The notes beneath the pieces are model-generated. The model was not told the DNA's origin. It saw only the letters and a program-made list of their open reading frames with translations, and did no database searches. Position numbers and translations under genes: made by a program. A DNA stretch of 64,000 nucleotides from an uncultured Eubacteriales bacterium. Its GTDB lineage: Bacteria; Bacillota; Clostridia; Christensenellales; CAG-917. Shown here piece by piece: positions 34,863 through 43,989 of the stretch (position 1 is the first letter of the stretch; each line of letters begins with the position of its first letter). Location: positions 62,001 through 126,000 of the forward strand of contig UQVO01000003.1 of the NCBI GenBank assembly GCA_900544575.1. The letters are read 5' to 3'.

Positions 34863-35698
34863 ACCGCCGCCTCCTCATACGCGTTGAACGCCGCGACCGC
34901 CGCGTTCACGGCATTGTTGATGCCGCGCGAAGTGAGCGTCGCCTGCGATACGGCGTCGATGTCGCCGTCGTCCGTGACCGACCCTTCGCCCTTGACGAGG
35001 TCGAACTGTCCCACGTCCTTTGCATTTTTGCCGACATATTTCCCGCGGTTGGCGGAAATGACCCTGTCGAAATATCCCGCCGTCTCGGACTGCGAATATT
35101 CCTCCACTTCCTTTATCGTGCCGTCTGCGGCTATGTGCACGAGCAGTTCGAGAGTGCCGTCTTTCGCGCCGCTCCCGACCGCGTGATAAACGTAAATCAG
35201 CGTCCCGTCTTCCGCAGTCACCGCATAACAGCCGTCCACATAACTGCTGCCGCCGCCGACCACTCTTTCGGGCACGCTCGTCACGTCGTCCGCCGCCACG
35301 CCGTAATACTTGGCAATCTGCTCCATTATCGCCGCCTCCGGGTCGACGTAAGTCACCCAGTTCATCACTCCGAGCAGCACGCCCGCAATCAGCGCGATGG
35401 CGGCGAGCACGACGACGCACATCACGACATCCTTCGTCAAGAACTTTGTTCTTTTACTATTACTGCCGTCCCCTGCACCGAAAGACATCTGCCGACCATT
35501 ACTGCCGTCCTCTGCACCGGAAGACGTCTGCCGCTCATTGCCGTCGTTCTCTGCATTAGAAAACGCGTGTCGTTCATTGCCGCCGTTCCACGCGTCGAAA
35601 GACGCCTGCCGCTCCACGTTTGCGGCAGCGACTGCCGTCATATCCTTTTCTTCCGCGCCCGAAGCGGCGTTCAAAATCGCATCCGTCCGTTCAGCCAA
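34859..35698 (-). CDS. rnfG: Rnf complex flavin subunit RnfG with a repeat-bearing N-terminus
   Basis: 279 residues from TTG 35698. I chose this start because AAGGAGGTGA ends 6 bases before it, while the GTG at 35707 lies inside that Shine-Dalgarno. Residues about 28-79 are four 13-residue repeats (NERQTSSGAEDGS type) that should be cytoplasmic. A membrane helix follows (about 91-114, VVMCVVVLAAIALIAGVLLG), then the FMN-binding domain with covalent-FMN motif SQATLTS, where SGATLTS is usual. RnfG passes electrons through covalently bound FMN. It overlaps rnfD by 8 bases. Confidence 0.93.
   Translation of the reverse strand: MAERTDAILNAASGAEEKDMTAVAAANVERQASFDAWNGGNERHAFSNAENDGNERQTSSGAEDGSNGRQMSFGAGDGSNSKRTKFLTKDVVMCVVVLAAIALIAGVLLGVMNWVTYVDPEAAIMEQIAKYYGVAADDVTSVPERVVGGGSSYVDGCYAVTAEDGTLIYVYHAVGSGAKDGTLELLVHIAADGTIKEVEEYSQSETAGYFDRVISANRGKYVGKNAKDVGQFDLVKGEGSVTDDGDIDAVSQATLTSRGINNAVNAAVAAFNAYEEAAV
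35462..35617. repeat. Four 39-base imperfect tandem repeats in rnfG
   Basis: The protein-level repeats are VERQASFDAWNGG, NERHAFSNAENDG, NERQTSSGAEDGS and NGRQMSFGAGDGS, in register with 39 bases each. They lie before the membrane helix, so they extend the cytoplasmic end of RnfG. Confidence 0.8.
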
Positions 35699-36791
35699 CG
35701 CTCTCACCTCCTTCCGAGGCGACAGCGCCTTTTTTCGAGAATTTCGCTTTGAGAGCGTCCGCTCTTTCCTTTATCCCTTTCACGGGAGTGCCGAAAGGTT
35801 TTCTCTTTATTTTCTCCAAAAGCGGAGTGACTATGTTCATCAGCAGTATCGCAAACGACACGCCCTCGTTCATCGTGCCGAATTTCCTTATTATCACGGT
35901 CAGAAGCCCCAGTCCTATGCCGTACACCGCGACCGCAACGGGGGTCTTGGGCGACGTGGCGTAGTCCGTAGCCATAAAGAACGCTCCGAACATCAGACCG
36001 CCGCCGAGCAGATAGGTCCAGACGTACTCGCCCACATATCCGCTGTCCGCGAAGAATATCGCCGTGAACACCGCCGTTGACGCGATGTAAATCACGGGTA
36101 TCTTGACGTCTATCACGCGGCGGACGGCAAGATACGCCCCGCCGATAAGCACCGCCAGCGCGCTGACTTCGCCCGCGCTGCCGCCTATCCTTCCGAGGAA
36201 CATATCCAGCGCGCTCAGCCCTTCCGCGGGGTTGGTGCCCGCCGCAACCGCGTCCTTGACCGTCTGCAACGGCGTGGAAGTGGTTATCGCGTCGGGGAGA
36301 TTTATGCTCACGCCCTGCGTAAAGAACGAGAACAGCTTGCTTCCGTCCGAAAGGTCTATGGGCGCGACGAACTGCGTCATCACTCCCGTCCACGCGAGCA
36401 TAAGGAAAATGCGCGCGGTGATGGCGGGATTGGCGAAGTTCTTGCCTATTCCGCCGAAGAGCATTTTCACGATGATTATCGCGAATGCCGCGCCAACCAT
36501 CGGGACGTAAAAGGGCACGACGGGAGGCAGATTGAGCGCAAGGATTATGCCCGTCACGACGGCGGACAAGTCGCCCGCGGTCTGCTGCCTTTTTGTGACG
36601 ACGTTGAACACCCATTCGCAGAACATCGCCGTACCGACGCTTAACACCGTCAGAAACAGCGGATAAAACCCGTAAAGCAGCACCATCGCGATGAGCGCGG
36701 GGCACAGCGCAATGATGACGTCCGCCATTATGCGTCGGGTCGTGGACGGGGACGTTATGTGGGGAGAGGAAGACACAACGAGATTTTTCAT
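35691..36791 (-). CDS. rnfD: Rnf complex membrane subunit RnfD
   Basis: 366 residues from ATG 36791, which overlaps the rnfC stop (ATGA). A cytoplasmic start (VVSSSPHITSPSTTRRIMADV) precedes about nine to ten helices. The flavin-attachment region SINLPDAITTSTPLQ carries the Thr that binds FMN covalently in the NqrB/RnfD family. The C-terminus is short and basic. It forms the ion-pumping core with RnfA, E and G. Confidence 0.96.
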   Translation of the reverse strand: MKNLVVSSSPHITSPSTTRRIMADVIIALCPALIAMVLLYGFYPLFLTVLSVGTAMFCEWVFNVVTKRQQTAGDLSAVVTGIILALNLPPVVPFYVPMVGAAFAIIIVKMLFGGIGKNFANPAITARIFLMLAWTGVMTQFVAPIDLSDGSKLFSFFTQGVSINLPDAITTSTPLQTVKDAVAAGTNPAEGLSALDMFLGRIGGSAGEVSALAVLIGGAYLAVRRVIDVKIPVIYIASTAVFTAIFFADSGYVGEYVWTYLLGGGLMFGAFFMATDYATSPKTPVAVAVYGIGLGLLTVIIRKFGTMNEGVSFAILLMNIVTPLLEKIKRKPFGTPVKGIKERADALKAKFSKKGAVASEGGESVG

Positions 36792-38101
36792 TTGCCTGCC
36801 CTCCCTTCTTTCAGCGTCTTTTTGGCAAGGCGTATAGCCTGCACCAAAGGTCGTTTCGCGGGACAGACGTACGAGCACACCCCGCATTCCATACAGCTTG
36901 CGACAAACAGCTCTTCCGTCCTTGCGAAGTCGCCCGACAGCACCGCTTTTTCTATGTCGCGCGGCATAAGTTTCATCGGGCACTGCCTGATGCACCTGCC
37001 GCAGTTGATGCACTGCGTCGGCTCACGCATAGCGGCTTCCCTGCCGTCCATAAACAGCACGGACGACGTCCCTTTCGTGACGCACGCGTCCAGCCCCGCC
37101 TGTGCGAAGCCCATCATAGGTCCGCCGCTTATAACCTTCGCGACGTCGTCGTCGGACGTTTCTCCGCGCGTCTTTTCCCGCACAAAGGAAAACGGTATGC
37201 CCGTCCTCATCATAAAGTTGCCGCGCACTCCCGCGGCGCCTCCGCTGACCGTCACGGCACGCATATACAGCGGCTCGCCCTTGTCCACCGCTCTCGCGAC
37301 GGCGTATGCGGTGTGCACGTTGTCCACCACGCAGCCGACGTCGGCGGGAAGTCCTCCCGGCGGCACCTGCCTGCGGGTGAGCGCAAACACCAGCTGTTTC
37401 TCCGCGCCCTGCGGATACTTGGTGCGAAGAAGCACGGGCGTCACCGCCGCATTCCCAGCGCACGCCTCGGAAAGCGCGGCGAACGCCTCTTTCTTGTTCG
37501 CCTCCACTCCGATGAGCGTACGCCCTGCGCCGAGCGCGGTCATAAGCAGCTCCGCACCGCGCACGACTTCCGCCGCGCGCTCCGTCATAAGACGGCAGTC
37601 GCAGGTGATGTACGGTTCGCACTCCGCGCCGTTCAGGACGAGCGTGTCGACGGCGTTTTTCGGCGCGAGTTTGACGTGCGTGGGGAATCCCGCGCCGCCC
37701 ATACCGATTATGCCGCACTCCCTGACCCTCGCGATTATCTCTTCCGCCGACGGGTCGGCGAGAGGGGGAAGGGAAACGCTCTCGTACGCAAAGTCGTTGA
37801 TAATCTCGATATGCCTGCATTTTCCGCCCGTTGCGGTGGGCAGTTCCTTAATCCCCGCCACCGTACCGGACACCGAAGAATGCACGCGGGCGGAAACGTA
37901 GCCCGCCGCTTCCGCGATGAGCTGCCCGGCGAGCACGCGTTCGCCCTCCGAAACGACAGGCTGCGCGGGCGCGCCTATATGCTGCGCCAACGCAAAATAA
38001 AGCCTTTCGGGGGCATCGAACTCGGCGAGGGGCATATCCGCCGTGATTTTACGCGCAGGCGGATGAGTTCCCCTGCGGAAGGTTTTGCCGAAAAACGTCA
38101 A
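36788..38101 (-). CDS. rnfC: Rnf complex NADH-side subunit RnfC
   Basis: 437 residues from TTG 38101, placed 8 bases after AGGAGAG. An in-frame TTG at 38134 exists but lacks an RBS. N-terminal TFRRGTHPP is the family start. The NuoF-like FMN/NADH domain has GIIGMGGAGFPTHVKL and NGAECEPYITCD, and two 4Fe-4S motifs follow (CINCGRCIRQCPMKL and CMECGVCSYVCPAKRP). RnfC exchanges electrons with NAD. It is the first gene of the operon, behind a near-consensus promoter. Confidence 0.96.
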   Translation of the reverse strand: MTFFGKTFRRGTHPPARKITADMPLAEFDAPERLYFALAQHIGAPAQPVVSEGERVLAGQLIAEAAGYVSARVHSSVSGTVAGIKELPTATGGKCRHIEIINDFAYESVSLPPLADPSAEEIIARVRECGIIGMGGAGFPTHVKLAPKNAVDTLVLNGAECEPYITCDCRLMTERAAEVVRGAELLMTALGAGRTLIGVEANKKEAFAALSEACAGNAAVTPVLLRTKYPQGAEKQLVFALTRRQVPPGGLPADVGCVVDNVHTAYAVARAVDKGEPLYMRAVTVSGGAAGVRGNFMMRTGIPFSFVREKTRGETSDDDVAKVISGGPMMGFAQAGLDACVTKGTSSVLFMDGREAAMREPTQCINCGRCIRQCPMKLMPRDIEKAVLSGDFARTEELFVASCMECGVCSYVCPAKRPLVQAIRLAKKTLKEGRAGK

Positions 38102-38163
38102 GTCTTTCTCTCCTGTGGTGTGAACGTAGCACAAACAAGCGCATAGCCGCGCTTTTCTTATAA

Positions 38164-38192
38164 ATTATAAGACACTTTGGAGACAATGTAAA
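38164..38192 (-). promoter_or_regulatory. Promoter of the rnf operon
   Basis: Minus-strand TTTACA (38187-38192), 17 bases, TATAAT (38164-38169). The inferred start gives a leader of about 56 bases to rnfC. Confidence 0.88.
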
Positions 38193-38267
38193 TACCGAAA
38201 ATTCCGCACACGCGCCCGCGGGACCCGTTCAGGCGGCGCGGAATGCGGAAAACACGCCCGAAAAAAA

Positions 38268-38645
38268 TCATTTGCGGGCGGAAAAATTCGCCGCCACGCC
38301 GCCGATAAGCCCGCCGAGAGCTATGAGCACGAGAAAGCCGCCGTACAGCTTTCCCAGCACTTCCGAAGAGTCGGCGGCAAAAAAGGATGTCGCCGCCGTC
38401 GCCGCAAGCGCGGGCAGAAGCACCCACGGCAGCGGCGCCCGCTCCACAAGTCCGTTTTTCAGGTGCACTCCGAGCGCCGCCGCGCCCGTCGGCAGAAAGG
38501 CTATGAGATTGGCAAACTGCGCCGTCAGCTGGTCGACGGAAAGCAGAAGCACGAGTATGGGAATGGTCAGCGTGCCGCCGCCCATTCCCATTCCCGCAAG
38601 CACTCCCCCGCATATTCCCGCCGCCGCGAACCAAAGCCACTGCAT
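38268..38645 (-). CDS. TauE/SafE family permease, half-size (second half-gene)
   Basis: 125 residues with four predicted helices and the family motif GICGGVLAGMGMGGGTLTIPIL. Full TauE/SafE carriers are about 250 residues with two such halves. Here a separate 140-residue gene 118 bases upstream carries the other half, so the two likely pair. The substrate is an organic sulfonate, sulfite or other anion; it cannot be decided. RBS CGGAGAAG before ATG 38645. Confidence 0.85.
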   Translation of the reverse strand: MQWLWFAAAGICGGVLAGMGMGGGTLTIPILVLLLSVDQLTAQFANLIAFLPTGAAALGVHLKNGLVERAPLPWVLLPALAATAATSFFAADSSEVLGKLYGGFLVLIALGGLIGGVAANFSARK

Positions 38646-38763
38646 CTATATCTTCTCCGTTAATCTATCCTTAAAATTTCGCGCATTCGCACAGTTTAAG
38701 CTATTATTTTGCACGCTAAACGTCGCCTTTCGCATTTTTCGGCAGACGTCCGCCGTGCGCGCG

Positions 38764-39186
38764 TCACATCATCATCTTCACTCCCGCAAACAGCATAAGC
38801 CCGTAGAAGAGGAAGTTAAGCACGGGAGCGGAAAGTTTTTTCAGGGCGACCGCGCCTGTCAGTCCGCCGATGAGCACACCCGCTATCGTCGGAGGCAGCA
38901 CGGAATAATCGAAAGTTCCCCGCACCGCGTAAACAACCGTGCTCACAAGGCACAAAGGCAGTATGACCGCAATCGCGGTGGCGTGCGCCTTTTTCTCGCC
39001 GAGTCCCGCCGCAAAGGTGAGCACGGGCACCGCGAGCATTCCGCCGCCCGCGCCGAAAAGTCCGTTGACGGCGCCGACCGCAAGCCCGCATACCGCGAGC
39101 AAAATCGCTTTCTTTTTCCTTTCCCGTGGCTTTGCCGCGGCGAATTTCGCCGTCCCCGACTTCGAAACGAGAACGCTGTAAGACAT
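38764..39186 (-). CDS. TauE/SafE family permease, half-size (first half-gene)
   Basis: 140 residues. A basic cytoplasmic N-terminus (about 1-26) is followed by four helices, with the family motif GLAVGAVNGLFGAGGGMLAVPVL. RBS AAAAGGAGA before ATG 39186. The gene is divergent from the large lipoprotein gene. See the partner half-gene at 38268. Confidence 0.87.
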   Translation of the reverse strand: MSYSVLVSKSGTAKFAAAKPRERKKKAILLAVCGLAVGAVNGLFGAGGGMLAVPVLTFAAGLGEKKAHATAIAVILPLCLVSTVVYAVRGTFDYSVLPPTIAGVLIGGLTGAVALKKLSAPVLNFLFYGLMLFAGVKMMM

Positions 39187-39254
39187 CGCATTTTCTCCTT
39201 TTCCGCATTAGTCTTTATAATTTCCGTGAAAATATGAAATGCCGCCGCAAATCG

Positions 39255-39284
39255 TTTGCAAAAAGATATGATATGATTTAGAAT
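39255..39284 (+). promoter_or_regulatory. Possible promoter of the large lipoprotein gene
   Basis: TTTGCA (39255-39260), 18 bases, TAGAAT (39279-39284). A perfect TATAAT at 39294-39299 lies just downstream but lacks a -35 box at the right distance. Confidence 0.4.
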
Positions 39285-39372
39285 ACAAAAGCCTATAATT
39301 TTAGGTAACGGCGCACACGCAACGCGCGCGCCGCGTGCAAACCAATCAACAACTTTACACATAAAGGACGCT

Positions 39373-42300
39373 ATGAAAAGAAAAAAACTTTCGATTTTGG
39401 TTTTGCTTCTGATTGTCGTGGTCGCATTCTCCGCGGTGCTGTTCGCGGCGTGCGACAACTCGTCTTCGGACGACACCTCCGAAGCAATCGAAGCGACCGA
39501 AGGTCTGCTCATCGGCAACTCAGACTTCAAAGTCATCGGCACGAGCGGTGATTATCCCCGCTCCATCACCGACTGGTCCGGCGCGAAGATTTACTCCTCG
39601 TCCACCGTTCCCGGCGACGTCACCTCGGGCGCGATAAGCCTCGAAGAGGCGCTCTACGCCGCCAACCGCGAACTCTGGGACGACGACGGCAGCGCGGACG
39701 ACGGCGGAAAGACGCTTTACGACAGGCTGAGCACGCACTACTCTTCCGCAGAAGACGCGGTCAACAACGTGCTGATGATTTATATGCCCACGGAAGACAG
39801 CGCCGAAAACGACGATGACGATTTCGGTCCCACCGCCTACGGCTACACTTCTCCTTCCTTCTCCCTGGACGCGAACTCTTACTATAAGCTGACGGTTGAC
39901 GTGCTCACCTACAACATCGCGGGCACGGACGACGAGGACAACGTCCCCGGAGCGAGGATATACGTTTCCTCCGCGGGTTACGCCGAGATTTCCGGCATCG
40001 ACACGCAGGGCGAATGGAAGACGTACACCATTTATATCCAGAGCGCGGCGACGGGCTCCACCTCTCTCACCCTCAACCTCGGACTCGGCAAATACAGTTC
40101 CTACTACAAGGACGGGCTCACCACGGGCTACGCTTTCTTCGACAACGTGATGCTGGAAAAAATCAATTCCGACGAAGTGACGGTCGACGAAGCCGCAAGC
40201 CGGTACACAGAGGCGGTGCAGGAAGAAGCCACGCTGTATGCGGAAGCTCGCGAAGCGTACACCGCAGACATCAATGCGGCAGGTGACGACGAAGACGCGC
40301 TTGCGAAAGTGAAATCCCTCTCCGCGCGCTATCTTGCCACCGAAGTCCGCACCCTTACTCTCAGGGTTTCCAACGGCAGGTTTGACTACGGTTCCACCTC
40401 CGTCGGCACTTCCGCGCCCTCCGGCTGGACGCTCGTGACGGGCGACGGCGCTCCCACGTCCTACCGTTTCAACGGCGTGATAAGCGCGTCCGAATTCGAG
40501 GACAATTACACCTCATACGCAGGCACCTATTATCTGCCCCTCGCAACCACTCCCGCGAGCGAACATCTTGTCGGGGCGGTTGACCTCTTCACCGACCATA
40601 TGAACGGCGGCAGCGTGGGCGACAGCGTGTATATGCTCTCCCAGCAGATGATGACCGCACAGGGCATCAGGACCTCCCGTTCCATAGTCATAGAAAAGAA
40701 CAAGTACTATGCCCTGAGCGTCGACGTGCTCACCCGCAACGTGTACGGCGCGGGCGTTTCCCTCATCCTTTCGGGCGACGGCGAAGACATAGTCATAGAG
40801 GGCATAGCGCAGAATCTCTACGACGGCATAGTCCGTTTCGGCGAGCCCGACGGAGACGCAACCGCCCCCGAAAACGGCGAATGGACGAGATACATTTTCT
40901 ACATCAAGGGCAACCAGTACAAGGATATGTCCTACAATCTGACGCTGTGGCTGGGCACGGGTGACGCGGAAGACAACACGGAAGCCACCTACACCTATTA
41001 CTCTTCCACTTCCGCGACGGGCACTTCGCGCACCACTTACACCGCGGACGGCACCTTCTCTTCCGGCTGGGCTTTCTTCGATGACGTGACGCTCACCGAG
41101 TTTGCGGACCAGGGTGCGTACGACGAAGCCGTCGAGGGCGCGGGCACTGCCGTGAGCAAAGACGGCGGCTATTCCGTCGACGTCAGCGGCACGGACTACA
41201 CCGCAATTTCCGTCGACCTCTCTTCCGACAGCTACTTTATGACCGACGACGGCGGCGACAATACGCACGGCACCATTTTCGGCGATTTCCGCACCGGCAG
41301 CGGCAGCAGCGACGAATTCGCGGGCGACACGGAAGGCACTCCTTCGGGATGGGAACATAAAGCTGCGGAGGACGACGACACCGACGCCCCCGTGGCGACT
41401 CCCGATATGGTCACCGCGGGCACGGTCTATCTCGACGCGGAGGATTACTTCACCTCTCGCGGTCTTACCGCCCCCGGTCTGCCCTATGACACCGTCGCAA
41501 ACACCGGGCTTATGATACGCGCGACGCAGGATACCGCGTTCACGATGAAGTCCGACATCATCGAGATAAAGGCGAACAGGGCGTACGCCATAAGCGTATG
41601 GGTGAAGACGGACGGCGTGAAAGACACCTCCGGCGCGTATCTGTATCTGAAATCCTACGAGGACGAAGAAAACGAGTCCGGCGAAACGACGCTTTCCTCC
41701 TTCACGGCGGTCAACACCGCGGAAGTGGAAACCTACAACGGCTGGTCCGAATACACCTTCTACATCAAAGGCTCCGGCGAAGGGACGACGAAAGTGTGGC
41801 TGGAATTCGCACTCGGCTCCGGCACGAGATGGGAGTCCTCCACGCTTGCGAGCGGCGCGGCGTACTTTGCGAATATGAGTATGATTGACGTCACCTACTC
41901 CGACTTCTCGGACGCGACGGCGGGCACTTATATCGCCAAATCCGACCTCTCCACCTCCGTGAGCGGCTCCTTCGACAACGGCTCTTTCGACAACGTCGAC
42001 TTCGACGAAATGGAAGACGCGATAACCGCGGGCGACGGCACTCTGCAAGGCGGCGACGTCGCAGGCGTGCCCGAAAGCTGGACCCTGAGCGACAGCAGCC
42101 TGAAAGACAATGCGGACTTTGTCGGCGGCGTCATCAGACTCGAAGAAGAAGGCGCGGGCAGCTGGGGCGGCAGCCCTCAGACAGACGCCCTCTTCGGCGA
42201 CAGCTACACCGATTTCTTCAACAACATTTACGCCGACTCTCCCGTCGAGGCGCAGGGCGCGCCCTCTTTGCTTGCCATTGCAGGCAAAAACAACGAGAGA

Positions 42301-43857
42301 TTTGCGGCGGGCTATCTCTCCGACAGCTTCACGCTTTCCGCCTCCACCAACTACTCCGTAAGCGTGTGGGCGAAAGCGGAGACCGGCACGCAGGGAATGA
42401 TATTCCTGCAAGGCGAAGCGTCCGGCTCCCTCGTGGACGGCGAGGAGGGCGACACTCTCTACTTCGCGTTCACGGGCGACGGCGAGTGGCATAAATACAC
42501 CTTCAACATCGAGGTCGGTCTCACCGACGTTTCCCTGCGTCTCGGTCTGTGGCTGGGGCAGAACTCCGGCATAACCGGACAGGATGAGGTCACTTCGACG
42601 GGCATAGTCCTCTTCGACTCCGTCACGATGCACGAAGGTCTTACGGAACAGGAAATCGAGGACTACACTCCCGCCACCTACAACGGCGAACCGTATGAGG
42701 AAGTGAAGAGAATCTCCTTCTTCACCGACAGCTTCGACACGATGGAGGAAAGCACCTCCACCGACGACGAAGAGGAAGACACCACCGACCTCACCTCTCC
42801 CAACGGCTGGACCAGCTCCGTCGGCACCGACCAGGACCGCGACAACACCAACGCGGGCGTGCTTGACACGAGCGACTTCTCCACCGACGGCGACTATATC
42901 GTCGGTCTCGGTCCCGAACTCACCGCGGACGACTTCACGGCGACAGACGCCGAAATCGACGAATATATCCGCGACAACTTCGGCGGCGACGACTCCGAAG
43001 CGAATATCCTCGCCGCAACCAACGCGATAAAAGAAGCCAAACTCGCGCGGGCGATAGCCGACAGGATGCTCCCGCTCGACGTCTTCCCCGAAGGCTTCGT
43101 CGACGGCGACAACGTGCTCGTCATCAACAATATGCTGGACAGCGCGTATCGCTACGGCTCTGACGGATATACCCTGACCGCGGAAGTCGCCTACAAGATA
43201 AGCGTCCGCGTGTTCACCTACGGCATAGGTCACGTCGGCGACGACAACGTGTTCACGGCGGCGGACGACCGCGGCGCCTACATCGAGATATATCTCGGCT
43301 CTTCCGACAGCGACGACGCCGAACCTCTGCGTTTCGAGAACATCAACACGGGCGACGGTTGGAGCGAATACACTTTCTATATCCTCGCTCCCTCCAAGGA
43401 CGTGACGGACGTGTCGGTGCGCCTCGGACTCGGCATTTATGACGCGGACGACGAAAGCAAACTCGTCAGCGGCTATGCGTTCTTCGACGCGGTCACCATC
43501 GAAGTCATCGGCGACGTGAACGACTACAACGAAGCGGTCGAAGCGATGCCCGGCGAAGGCGAAGAGGGCTACGGCACCTATCTCAACTACACCATCCCCG
43601 AAGAGGGCGAACAGGGAGCGACGGACGGCGACGACGACAACACCGACGTGCCTTCCGCCACCTTCAACCTCGACAACCTGTGGTGGATGATTCCGACCAT
43701 CCTCATAGGTCTTGCCATCATAGCGGTCGTGGTAGTGTACTATGTGAGGAAGTACAAGAAGAAGTTCACCAAGAAGACCACGGACGAGCCCACGGACAAC
43801 GTGTCCGCGTCCAACGTCAACAAGAAGAAGAACGATTACGACAACTTCAACGAATGA
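39373..43857 (+). CDS. 1494-residue surface lipoprotein with five jelly-roll-like modules and a C-terminal membrane helix
   Basis: The signal peptide ends in a lipobox (AVLFAAC, Cys27), so lipid attachment outside the membrane is expected. Five modules recur at about residues 160-265, 437-577, 725-840, 983-1090 and 1258-1375. Each opens with a strand like YYALSVDVLTRN, has a central G-W/E-YTFYIKG strand and closes with GYAFFDNVMLE-type sequence, the pattern of carbohydrate-binding jelly rolls. Linkers are rich in Asp, Glu, Ser and Thr. Residues 1436-1458 are a membrane helix beginning W-W-M-I-P, followed by a basic cytoplasmic tail. It would be tethered at both ends. Role inferred: polysaccharide binding at the cell surface. 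No catalytic domain was seen. Confidence 0.9.
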   Translation: MKRKKLSILVLLLIVVVAFSAVLFAACDNSSSDDTSEAIEATEGLLIGNSDFKVIGTSGDYPRSITDWSGAKIYSSSTVPGDVTSGAISLEEALYAANRELWDDDGSADDGGKTLYDRLSTHYSSAEDAVNNVLMIYMPTEDSAENDDDDFGPTAYGYTSPSFSLDANSYYKLTVDVLTYNIAGTDDEDNVPGARIYVSSAGYAEISGIDTQGEWKTYTIYIQSAATGSTSLTLNLGLGKYSSYYKDGLTTGYAFFDNVMLEKINSDEVTVDEAASRYTEAVQEEATLYAEAREAYTADINAAGDDEDALAKVKSLSARYLATEVRTLTLRVSNGRFDYGSTSVGTSAPSGWTLVTGDGAPTSYRFNGVISASEFEDNYTSYAGTYYLPLATTPASEHLVGAVDLFTDHMNGGSVGDSVYMLSQQMMTAQGIRTSRSIVIEKNKYYALSVDVLTRNVYGAGVSLILSGDGEDIVIEGIAQNLYDGIVRFGEPDGDATAPENGEWTRYIFYIKGNQYKDMSYNLTLWLGTGDAEDNTEATYTYYSSTSATGTSRTTYTADGTFSSGWAFFDDVTLTEFADQGAYDEAVEGAGTAVSKDGGYSVDVSGTDYTAISVDLSSDSYFMTDDGGDNTHGTIFGDFRTGSGSSDEFAGDTEGTPSGWEHKAAEDDDTDAPVATPDMVTAGTVYLDAEDYFTSRGLTAPGLPYDTVANTGLMIRATQDTAFTMKSDIIEIKANRAYAISVWVKTDGVKDTSGAYLYLKSYEDEENESGETTLSSFTAVNTAEVETYNGWSEYTFYIKGSGEGTTKVWLEFALGSGTRWESSTLASGAAYFANMSMIDVTYSDFSDATAGTYIAKSDLSTSVSGSFDNGSFDNVDFDEMEDAITAGDGTLQGGDVAGVPESWTLSDSSLKDNADFVGGVIRLEEEGAGSWGGSPQTDALFGDSYTDFFNNIYADSPVEAQGAPSLLAIAGKNNERFAAGYLSDSFTLSASTNYSVSVWAKAETGTQGMIFLQGEASGSLVDGEEGDTLYFAFTGDGEWHKYTFNIEVGLTDVSLRLGLWLGQNSGITGQDEVTSTGIVLFDSVTMHEGLTEQEIEDYTPATYNGEPYEEVKRISFFTDSFDTMEESTSTDDEEEDTTDLTSPNGWTSSVGTDQDRDNTNAGVLDTSDFSTDGDYIVGLGPELTADDFTATDAEIDEYIRDNFGGDDSEANILAATNAIKEAKLARAIADRMLPLDVFPEGFVDGDNVLVINNMLDSAYRYGSDGYTLTAEVAYKISVRVFTYGIGHVGDDNVFTAADDRGAYIEIYLGSSDSDDAEPLRFENINTGDGWSEYTFYILAPSKDVTDVSVRLGLGIYDADDESKLVSGYAFFDAVTIEVIGDVNDYNEAVEAMPGEGEEGYGTYLNYTIPEEGEQGATDGDDDNTDVPSATFNLDNLWWMIPTILIGLAIIAVVVVYYVRKYKKKFTKKTTDEPTDNVSASNVNKKKNDYDNFNE

Positions 43858-43875
43858 CCGTGACCGTTAAAACGG

Positions 43876-43907
43876 ACCCCTGCCCCCGCGGCAGGGGTTT
43901 TGTTTTG
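43876..43907 (+). terminator. Terminator of the large lipoprotein gene
   Basis: ACCCCTGCC / GGCAGGGGT stem (43876-43884, 43890-43898), then TTTTGTTTT. Confidence 0.92.
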
Positions 43908-43989
43908 CCGCCGAATCCGCCGCGACAGTCGCTTCGGCGCGCGAATTTATTCCGCCGCCGCGGCATATATTTTCCTTCGAGGCGACAAA

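Noticed and set aside
38102..38134. Upstream TTG start for rnfC at 38134
   Set aside because: No RBS there; AGGAGAG is correctly spaced for the TTG at 38101, and the family start motif follows directly.
40513..43233. 906-codon open frame on the minus strand
   Set aside because: Antisense shadow of the large lipoprotein gene. Its composition mirrors the Asp/Gly/Thr-rich codons of the sense strand and it has no start signals.
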